A program made the position numbers and the translations under genes. From assembly GCA_019104865.1 (NCBI GenBank), contig JAHRWZ010000102.1:1-64000 (forward strand): DNA of 64,000 nucleotides. The letters are read 5' to 3'. Shown in pieces: positions 58,318-64,000 of the stretch. Below the pieces are notes generated by a model. That model was given only the letters and a program-made list of their open reading frames with translations, was not told the DNA's origin and made no database searches. The first letter of the stretch is position 1. Each line of letters begins with the position of its first letter. The DNA is from Castellaniella sp. (GTDB taxonomy: Bacteria; Pseudomonadota; Gammaproteobacteria; Burkholderiales; Burkholderiaceae_B).

Positions 58318-59361
58318 TCAAAGGCCTTTGGCCTTCAGGGCGGCATCCAGGCGCGGATAGACGCGGCGAGCATTGCCTTCGTAGATCTGGAAACGGTCTG
58401 CGTCGTCGAGCGTCCTGGCCGCATCGATATAGCGCTTGGTGTCGTCGAAATAATGGCCGGTTTCAGGATCGATGCCGCGCACCGCGCCGATCATCTCCGA
58501 GGCGAACAACACGTTTTTCACGGGGATCACGTGGGTCAGCAAATCGATGCCCGGCTGATGATAGACACAGGTGTCGAAGAAGATGTTGTTGAGCAGATGC
58601 TCGTCGAGCAGGGGCTTTTTCAGCGCCTGAGCCAGACCGCGGAACCTTCCCCAATGGTACGGCACCGCCCCGCCCCCGTGTGGAATCACGAAGCGCAGCG
58701 TCGGGAAATCCTTGAACAGGTCGGACGTCAGGCACTGCATGAACGCCGTCGTGTCGGCATTCAGATAGTGGGCGCCCGTCGTGTGGAAACAGGCATTGCA
58801 GCTGGTGGACACGTGGATCATCGCCGGGATGTCGTGTTCGACCATCTTTTCATAGATCGGATACCAGGAGCGGTCCGACAGCGGCGGGGCCGTCCAGTGC
58901 CCGCCGGACGGGTCCGGGTTCAGATTGATCCCGACGGCACCGTATTCCCGCACGCATTTTTCCAGTTCGGGAATGCACGTCGCCGGGTCCACGCCGGGCG
59001 ATTGCGGCAGCATCGCAGCCATTGCGAAATGATCGGGAAACAGCGTGGCCACCCGATGGCAAAGTTCATTGCAGATCGCCGACCAGGTGCTGGAGACCTG
59101 GAAATCTCCGATGTGGTGGGCCATGAAGCTGGCGCGCGGCGAAAAGATCGTCAGGTCCGAACCCCGCTCGCGCATGAGGCGCAGCTGATTGGTTTCGACG
59201 CTCTCGCGCAGTTCGTCGTCGCTGATGCGCAGATCCGAGGCCTTCGGGCTGTGCGCCGGATCCTGGATGCCGGCGATCTGCCGCTCGCGCCAGTCCGCCA
59301 GGGCCTGGGGCGCGGTCGTGTAATGCCCGTGGCAATCGATGATCAGAGGTTTTCGGCTCAT
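58318..59361 (-). CDS. ligJ: 4-oxalomesaconate hydratase
   Basis: Amidohydrolase-fold hydratase, 347 residues, adding water to the enol form of 4-oxalomesaconate. LIIDCHGHYTTAPQAL (His11, His13) is the zinc site on strand 1, IHVSTSC has the later His, and RFVIPHGGGAVPYHWGRFRG and NIFFDTCVYHQPGIDLL follow. The segment SPRASFMAHHIG is also LigJ-like. The start is ATG 59361 (MSRKPLI); the frame upstream to 59685 reads through galD and is not coding. 22 bases before ligK. Confidence 0.94.
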   Translation of the reverse strand: MSRKPLIIDCHGHYTTAPQALADWRERQIAGIQDPAHSPKASDLRISDDELRESVETNQLRLMRERGSDLTIFSPRASFMAHHIGDFQVSSTWSAICNELCHRVATLFPDHFAMAAMLPQSPGVDPATCIPELEKCVREYGAVGINLNPDPSGGHWTAPPLSDRSWYPIYEKMVEHDIPAMIHVSTSCNACFHTTGAHYLNADTTAFMQCLTSDLFKDFPTLRFVIPHGGGAVPYHWGRFRGLAQALKKPLLDEHLLNNIFFDTCVYHQPGIDLLTHVIPVKNVLFASEMIGAVRGIDPETGHYFDDTKRYIDAARTLDDADRFQIYEGNARRVYPRLDAALKAKGL

Positions 59362-59404
59362 GTGTGCAAATTCCTTGTGGTGACGAGACTCGGCCTGGCC
59401 CGGT

Positions 59405-60547
59405 TCAGGGTTGTGCAGCATCGGGCCAGGCGGCGGCGGGAACCATGACCTCGCCGCGCATGATGAGACGTGCGGTGCGCAGCAACGCGGCACGCACGAC
59501 CTTCTGGGGATCTTCGGCGTCCAGCTCGAGGTCGACCGTGAATTCCCCACTGGGGTGTTCGATCGAGACGGCCTTGCGGGCGCCCTCGGGCAGCCGCGCC
59601 AGCGCATGTGGCACGGAGCCTTCCAGGACGCAGGCGGTGCCGACGGTGACAGCCGCGAGGACGCCGATCGCCTCATGACAAACATGGGGGATGAAACAGC
59701 GCGTGTTGATCGCGCCGCCCGCCTGAGGCGCCGACACCAGGGTCATTTTGGGATAATTGCGCGACGTGACGTCGCCCAGCCCCATCAGTTGCGCCGTCTT
59801 CAGGCGCAGCGCCTCGATGCGGGCTTTCAGGGCCGAATCGGCATTCAATTGTGCCGGGGTTTCCTGGCCGGTGCAGCCCAGATCGCCGGCCCGGAACAAC
59901 ACCAGCGGCATGCCGTTGTCGATGCAGGTCACATCGATATCGAAGGCGGGAAAATCGGCCCCGGCCGGCGGCTCGACATGGACCCGGTCTCGCACCCTGC
60001 CCGTTGGCAACAAGCTGGAACAGACCGATCCGGCGGTATCCAGGAAATTGATGGTGATAGGCGCCGACGTGCCCGGTACGCCGTCGATGCGGGCCAGGCC
60101 TTCGTAGCTGACCTGACGCCCCTGCGGGGTCAAGGGAGTTTGCACCGTGATGTCGCATTGCATGCCGGTATTGCGCGTCAGCACGCGCACCGTGGTTTCG
60201 TCCCCCTGCGCCTGGATCAAGCCGCGCTCGAGACCGAAGGGGACGACAGCTGCCAGCATGTTGCCGCAGTTGGCCGTGGTATCGACCGTGTCGCGATCCG
60301 GCTGCAGCTGCGCGAACAGAAATTCCAGATCCACACCCGGTACGGTTCCGGCACGCACGATGCCGACCTTGCTGGTCAGGGGATGCGCGCCGCCCAGGCC
60401 ATCGATCTGCCGGCGGTCGGGTGACCCCATGACGGCGAGAAGCACCCGATCGCGCGCCGCCGTATCCAACGGCAGGTCGGACTCCAGGAAGAAGGGCCCG
60501 CGCGAGGTGCCTCCGCGCATGAACAGGGTCGGAACTGGCTTTTGCAT
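59405..60547 (-). CDS. galD: 4-oxalomesaconate tautomerase (PrpF family)
   Basis: Cofactor-free isomerase, 380 residues, interconverting tautomers of 4-oxalomesaconate before hydration (GalD of Pseudomonas, LigU of Sphingobium). Two diaminopimelate-epimerase-like halves; VPTLFMRGGTSRGPFF opens the first, with DRRQIDGLGGAHPLTSKVGIV and TTANCGNMLAAVVPF (Cys) later. ATG 60547 is used rather than the in-frame GTG at 60550. First gene of the long leftward catabolic run. A CATAAT at 60577-60582 (reverse) is its likely -10. Confidence 0.9.
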   Translation of the reverse strand: MQKPVPTLFMRGGTSRGPFFLESDLPLDTAARDRVLLAVMGSPDRRQIDGLGGAHPLTSKVGIVRAGTVPGVDLEFLFAQLQPDRDTVDTTANCGNMLAAVVPFGLERGLIQAQGDETTVRVLTRNTGMQCDITVQTPLTPQGRQVSYEGLARIDGVPGTSAPITINFLDTAGSVCSSLLPTGRVRDRVHVEPPAGADFPAFDIDVTCIDNGMPLVLFRAGDLGCTGQETPAQLNADSALKARIEALRLKTAQLMGLGDVTSRNYPKMTLVSAPQAGGAINTRCFIPHVCHEAIGVLAAVTVGTACVLEGSVPHALARLPEGARKAVSIEHPSGEFTVDLELDAEDPQKVVRAALLRTARLIMRGEVMVPAAAWPDAAQP

Positions 60548-60617
60548 CACATCACCACCGTTGCTGTGTTGGACTCATTATGGGCGTAGACACCCCCACG
60601 AATAAGGGCATGGAAGC

Positions 60618-60645
60618 ACTAGCTGCTATATCGGAATGATATACT
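60618..60645. promoter_or_regulatory. LysR-type box A upstream of galD
   Basis: Contains the perfect dyad TATATC-N5-GATATA (60627-60643), a T-N11-A site. Its centre is about 65 bases upstream of the transcription start predicted from CATAAT (60577-60582, reverse), the classical LysR activation distance. The 28-base block is strongly similar to box B at 63675-63702. Lies 40 bases before the divergent LysR start, so it may also mediate autoregulation. Confidence 0.7.
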
Positions 60646-60684
60646 TCAATGGGTGCGATAACGAACTTTAGGGTAAACCCTGAT

Positions 60685-61599
60685 ATGGATCTCAAGCAGC
60701 TGGAATATTTCGCGCGCGTAGCCGAACTGGGAAGCTTCACCCAGGCGTCCCATGCCCTGAACATCGCACAGCCCGCGCTCAGCCGGCAGGTGCGCCTGCT
60801 GGAAGTCGAGTTGCGCCAGAACCTGCTGAACCGCAACGGCCGCGGCGTCACGACGACCGAAGCAGGCAAGCTGCTGCTGGATCACTGTCGGGGGATCCTG
60901 CATCAGATCGAACGGGCCAAGGAAGACATGGGACGCGTTCAGGGCGCACTGGCCGGCCGGGTAGCCCTGGGCGTGCCGCCCAGCGCATCCAAGATGCTGA
61001 CGGTGCAGCTGACGCGAAAATTCCGCAAACAGCTGCCCAATGCCACCCTCTCGATCAGCGAAGGCCTGTCCCTGATGATGCAGGAATGGCTGCTGGCGGG
61101 GCGGTTGGACATCGCCCTGATCTACAATCCGACACCGTCGGCGGAACTGGATCTCAGCCCATTGACCAGCGAACTGCTGTACCTGGTCGGCCCCCTGGGC
61201 CCGCATCCGTCGCACCAGCCCGTGCAGTTGCGCTCGCTGGCCAACATTCCGCTGGTCATTCCCAACCGTCCGCATACCGTGCGCATGCTGCTCGAATCGC
61301 AGATGGCGCTCATAGGCTGCCGGCCCAACATCCGCCTGGAAATCGACGGGGTCCCGGCGATCCTGGACCTGGTCGCCGATGGTGTGGGCTATGCCGTGCT
61401 CACCGAACATGCGGTCCTGACCTCGTCGCAGCCCGAGCGCTACCACATCCGACCCATCGCCCAGCCCGAACTGCCCAGCCGGCTCTATCTGGCGACGGCT
61501 ACCGGACGCATCACGACACTGACTCAGCAAGCCATGCTGGAACTGATCCGCTCGACAGTTGGTGAAGTCTATCCGGCGTCGATGATCCAGTCCGCTTGA
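60685..61599 (+). CDS. LysR-family regulator of protocatechuate catabolism (LigR/PmdR-like)
   Basis: A 304-residue regulator. The helix-turn-helix is MDLKQLEYFARVAELGSFTQASHALNIAQPALSRQVRLLEVELRQNLLNRNGRGVTTTEAG, in the CynR/CatR-like branch. The C-terminal effector domain starts at about residue 90 (GRVALGVPPSASKMLT). ATG 60685 matches the family start; ATG 60649 would add 12 residues and has no better ribosome site. Divergent from galD, with box A between. Probable effector: protocatechuate or a pathway intermediate. Effector and name are inferred by location. Confidence 0.9.
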   Translation: MDLKQLEYFARVAELGSFTQASHALNIAQPALSRQVRLLEVELRQNLLNRNGRGVTTTEAGKLLLDHCRGILHQIERAKEDMGRVQGALAGRVALGVPPSASKMLTVQLTRKFRKQLPNATLSISEGLSLMMQEWLLAGRLDIALIYNPTPSAELDLSPLTSELLYLVGPLGPHPSHQPVQLRSLANIPLVIPNRPHTVRMLLESQMALIGCRPNIRLEIDGVPAILDLVADGVGYAVLTEHAVLTSSQPERYHIRPIAQPELPSRLYLATATGRITTLTQQAMLELIRSTVGEVYPASMIQSA

Positions 61600-61635
61600 T
61601 GGCGCCGGTGGCCCGCCGGCGACGATCCGGCTGAC

Positions 61636-61658
61636 CGCACCCCATTTTAGGGGGTGCG
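61636..61658. terminator. Bidirectional terminator between LysR and dehydrogenase genes
   Basis: CGCACCCC and GGGGTGCG form an 8-bp stem with the loop ATTTTAG, between convergent stops at 61599 and 61673. Confidence 0.6.
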
Positions 61659-61672
61659 TTCCAGCAGGAGGA

Positions 61673-62566
61673 TCACGCCTTCGCGTGAGCGATCAAACGG
61701 TCGGCATAGCCCTGCCAGCCGTCCGAGGGCTGCACTCCGTCGAACAGCCCCTGCGCGGCCAGGCCGGCCACCCAGTCCTGCTTTTCCGCCGTTGCCGCCG
61801 CCATCCAGGGCTCGAAGCCCGCTTCCCGTACGGTATTGGCGACCTCGCGCATCTCCTCGGCGCGACGGCGGCCGTGTTGGACGACCCGGCTGTAAAAATA
61901 GCGCCCCTGCTCGGTCCAGTCGATGGACGGGAAGGTTTCCTGCAGCGTTGGCAGGACGTGTTCTTCGACCCCATAGGCCCGGGCCGCGGTGTAGCTCTCG
62001 ATCACCAGCGCCTCCAGGCCCTTGATCATGACGCTGCGGCACATCTTGATCGCCGAGGCCACACCCAGTTCAGCCGACACCGCCTTGGCGTCCATGCCAA
62101 ACAACGCGAGCCGCCGGGCGAGCGATTCCGCATGCGGCCCGCCCAGCAGCATCGGCACCCGGATGCCATACGGCGGCACCGAGGTCATCACCCCGGCTTC
62201 GACATAATGGCCGCCCGCCGCCTCGATGAGACCCGCGGCCTCGCGCTTGGCACCCGGAGACGCCGAATTCAGGTCCAGAAAGACAGTGCCCGGCAGCAGA
62301 TGCGCCGCCGCTTCGCGGGCGACCGCCACCGTGTTGGACGCGGTGACCGCCGACACCAGCAGCGTGCTCGCCGCGCAGAGCTCGGCCGAGGAAGCGCACA
62401 AGGTCACGCCATCCTGCCCTGCCCGTTCGCGCAGCGGGGCCGCAGCGGCCGGATCGGCCAGTTTCACGTCCCAGGCACGAACTCCGTCCACTTGCGGACC
62501 AAGCCCCGCACAGAAGATACCGCCGACCTCGCCATAGCCGATCAGTCCCAGATGTGTTGCTTGCAT
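61673..62566 (-). CDS. NAD(P)-binding dehydrogenase, 6-phosphogluconate-dehydrogenase-like with DUF1932-type C-terminus
   Basis: A 297-residue member of the beta-hydroxyacid dehydrogenase superfamily. The Rossmann motif is LGLIGYGEVGGIFCAGLG (residues 5-22). Typical later features are LDLNSASPGAKREAA, the substrate region HYVEAGVMTSVPPYGIRVPMLLGG, and KMCRSVMIKGLEALVIES with the catalytic Lys. The C-terminal helices resemble the DUF1932 domain. Substrate unknown. GGAGGA precedes ATG 62566. It follows the aldo/keto reductase by 58 bases and probably shares its LysR-controlled promoter, which suggests a side reaction of aromatic catabolism. The frame upstream to 63547 is a shadow. Confidence 0.82.
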   Translation of the reverse strand: MQATHLGLIGYGEVGGIFCAGLGPQVDGVRAWDVKLADPAAAAPLRERAGQDGVTLCASSAELCAASTLLVSAVTASNTVAVAREAAAHLLPGTVFLDLNSASPGAKREAAGLIEAAGGHYVEAGVMTSVPPYGIRVPMLLGGPHAESLARRLALFGMDAKAVSAELGVASAIKMCRSVMIKGLEALVIESYTAARAYGVEEHVLPTLQETFPSIDWTEQGRYFYSRVVQHGRRRAEEMREVANTVREAGFEPWMAAATAEKQDWVAGLAAQGLFDGVQPSDGWQGYADRLIAHAKA

Positions 62567-62624
62567 GAGTGAATCCTCCTCTGACCCGTGGCCCGCCATC
62601 GGCCACGGATACGTCGATGGTCCG

Positions 62625-63623
62625 TCAGGACGCTGAAAACTGTTCCGTATCGATTTCCGCCTGCGTCGCCGGCCCGTAGCGATCGCCCGCGACCCGCGCG
62701 CGATGGAAACAGGCGGCCAGTTCCACGCACGATGCGTCGTCCAGCGACAGATCGGCCGCAGCCAGATTTTCCCGCAGATGCGACAGCCGGGTCGTGCCCG
62801 GAATCGGGATGACGTGCTCGCCCTGATGCAGCAGCCAGGCCAGCGCCAGCTGGCCCGGCGTGCAATCCCGTTCGTGTGCGAGGCGCCGCAACGGATCGAG
62901 CAGCGCCAGATTATGTCGCAGGGCTTCGGGTTGGAAACGCGGCATGCGCCGCCGCAGATCGTGCTCGTCCAGGGCATCCAGGGGCGGCAGGCCATCGGCC
63001 AGAAAAGCCCGACCCAATGGGCTGAAGGCCACCAGCGCGATGTCCAGATCGCGGCAGGCCTGCAGCACGGCGATTTCGACGTTGCGCACCCAGAGGGAAT
63101 ATTCGCTCTGGACGGCGGCGATCGGGTGTATGGCATGGGCGCGGCGCAGTGTGTTCGCAGAGACCTCGGACAGGCCAATGTGGCGGACCTTGCCCGCCTG
63201 GACCATATCCGCCAATGCCCCCACACTGTCTTCGATCGGTATGGATTTGTCCCAGCGATGCAGGTAGTACAGATCGATGACGTCAGTGCGCAGACGCCGC
63301 AGGGAATCTTCACAGGTGCGGCGCAGGGTCTCGGGGCGGCCATCGATGCGGCGTTGCCCATTGTCCCGGAAGATCCCGCACTTGCTGGCCAGGAAGAAAC
63401 GGCTGCGATGCGGCGCAAGCACCCGGCCAACGAGTTCCTCGTTGTGACCGAAGCCGTAGAGCGCCGCCGTATCGAATAGCGTGACACCGGCATCCAGCGC
63501 CCCCAGCAGAAGGGACTCGGCCTGGTCCGGCGGCACCGCTGGACCATAGCCGTGGCTCAGGCCCATGCACCCTAGGCCGATGGGAAAGACCGGCATGCCG
63601 GCGATCGTGCGCTTTTTCGTCAT
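62625..63623 (-). CDS. Aldo/keto reductase
   Basis: A 332-residue NADPH-dependent barrel enzyme. The catalytic tetrad is complete: Asp51 (FDTAALYG), Tyr56, Lys81 (LASKCG) and His122 (YYLHRWD). The fold continues with AVQSEYSLWVRN and the NADP-binding IPIPGTTRLSHLRENLAAADLSLD near residue 280. Close to AKR13-type YajO/general stress reductases. Substrate not evident; an aromatic aldehyde or ketone is possible. First gene of a two-gene leftward operon, with GATAAT at 63633-63638 (reverse) as -10 and LysR box B upstream. Confidence 0.88.
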   Translation of the reverse strand: MTKKRTIAGMPVFPIGLGCMGLSHGYGPAVPPDQAESLLLGALDAGVTLFDTAALYGFGHNEELVGRVLAPHRSRFFLASKCGIFRDNGQRRIDGRPETLRRTCEDSLRRLRTDVIDLYYLHRWDKSIPIEDSVGALADMVQAGKVRHIGLSEVSANTLRRAHAIHPIAAVQSEYSLWVRNVEIAVLQACRDLDIALVAFSPLGRAFLADGLPPLDALDEHDLRRRMPRFQPEALRHNLALLDPLRRLAHERDCTPGQLALAWLLHQGEHVIPIPGTTRLSHLRENLAAADLSLDDASCVELAACFHRARVAGDRYGPATQAEIDTEQFSAS

Positions 63624-63674
63624 AGTGCCCCGATTATCCCCAAATCCCGCCAGCGAGATAAGACCCTGGGGAGG

Positions 63675-63702
63675 ACTAGCAGCTATAGCGGTCTGCTATT
63701 CC
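63675..63702. promoter_or_regulatory. LysR-type box B upstream of the aldo/keto reductase gene
   Basis: Perfect dyad ATAGC-N5-GCTAT (63685-63699) in a 28-base block matching box A (ACTAGC, GCTATA, CGG and TAT shared in register). Its centre is about 65 bases upstream of the predicted start of the aldo/keto reductase transcript. It overlaps the last codon of the livK-like gene. Confidence 0.65.
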
Positions 63703-64000
63703 TTGCCTGGATCCCTGACCATCGCAACGGTATCGAACTCAACGTTCTGCAGGACGCCGTTCACCCGCTCGACCTTGCGAATATAAACGTTCTGAACAAT
63801 GTCGCGGGTTTTGGGATCGATCCGGACCGGACCGCGCGGGCTGGTCCATTCCAGCCCCTCGGCCGCCGCGATGAAGGCATCGCCCTGGGCGTTGCCGCCC
63901 GTCTTCAACAGGGTTTCACGGATCAGACGCATGCCGTCGTAAGCGGCCACAGCCACCATGTTCGGGCGGGTGCCAGGATAGGCCTTCGCATAGGCGTCCA
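63696..64000 (-). CDS. ABC transporter substrate-binding protein, LivK-like, C-terminal part (5' end outside window)
   Basis: The reading frame enters from the right edge and ends with a TAG at 63696-63698. It encodes about 101 C-terminal residues, including YAKAYPGTRPNMVAVAAYDGM and the tail TSPRGPVRIDPKTRDIVQNVYIRKVERVNGVLQNVEFDT. This closely matches the end of the LivK at 53233-54408, so it is a paralog. Its partner permeases, if any, would lie outside the window. Same direction as the downstream operon, but box B in its last codons suggests a new promoter begins there. Confidence 0.9.
   Translation of the reverse strand, partial: DAYAKAYPGTRPNMVAVAAYDGMRLIRETLLKTGGNAQGDAFIAAAEGLEWTSPRGPVRIDPKTRDIVQNVYIRKVERVNGVLQNVEFDTVAMVRDPGKE

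Noticed and set aside
62567..63547. Upstream continuation of the DUF1932-type dehydrogenase frame
   Set aside because: Lies within the aldo/keto reductase gene in another frame and shows no family pattern; the dehydrogenase has its own GGAGGA and Rossmann start at 62566.

Overview
The window is GC-rich, densely coded proteobacterial chromosome. Gene content and order (surE-pcm-nlpD, recC-recB-recD, a bifunctional NnrE-NnrD, LivHMGF and TRAP transporters, protocatechuate 4,5-cleavage genes) point to a betaproteobacterium of the Burkholderiales, most likely Alcaligenaceae (Bordetella/Castellaniella/Pusillimonas-like). That placement is inference from family resemblance, not a database search. 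I see no tRNA, rRNA, insertion sequence, prophage or CRISPR array, and no gene-free stretch longer than about 250 bases.

Bases 1-28450 are mostly housekeeping. They hold the 3' end of argH; a leftward surE-pcm-nlpD-exonuclease-rlmD-mscM run joined by 4-11 base overlaps; plsY, tsaD, an NCS2 purine permease, a thioredoxin, a YigZ protein and the ABC-F ATPase YbiT. A leftward operon then encodes an acyl-CoA synthetase, NnrE-NnrD, a HAD hydrolase and an in-frame TadA-LdcA fusion. The overlapping recC-recB-recD operon follows, divergent from yggS.

Bases 28450-39260 carry envelope-stress and energy genes: a Spy/CpxP-like protein with a BaeR-type box upstream, an NlpC/P60 lipoprotein, the tsdB-tsdA thiosulfate dehydrogenase pair, the BaeS-BaeR two-component system, a YadG-YadH ABC exporter, a class V aminotransferase, and a degenerate EAL-HDOD protein overlapping a BenE benzoate transporter.

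Bases 39300-64000 are an aromatic-acid catabolic region. The first block (39311-49121) encodes benzoylformate decarboxylase, an aromatic aldehyde dehydrogenase, a GlcD-type FAD 2-hydroxyacid dehydrogenase and a TRAP transporter with two tandem binding proteins, under a divergent LysR regulator. Together these fit uptake of a mandelate-type acid and conversion to a benzoate. The second block (49146-60547) is one leftward run encoding the protocatechuate 4,5-cleavage pathway (galD-ligJ-ligK-ligI-ligA-ligB-ligC) followed by a branched-chain-type ABC importer whose LivF ATPase carries a C-terminal hemerythrin domain. A divergent LysR gene (60685) sits beside it. A near-identical LysR-type box lies about 65 bases upstream of the predicted start of both the galD operon and a distal aldo/keto reductase-dehydrogenase operon, which defines a candidate regulon. 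The window ends inside a second livK-like gene.

The strongest leads are the LivF-hemerythrin fusion, the paired LysR boxes and the two uncharacterised enzymes they appear to recruit, the TadA-LdcA fusion, and the coupling of a mandelate-type upper pathway to protocatechuate 4,5-cleavage.
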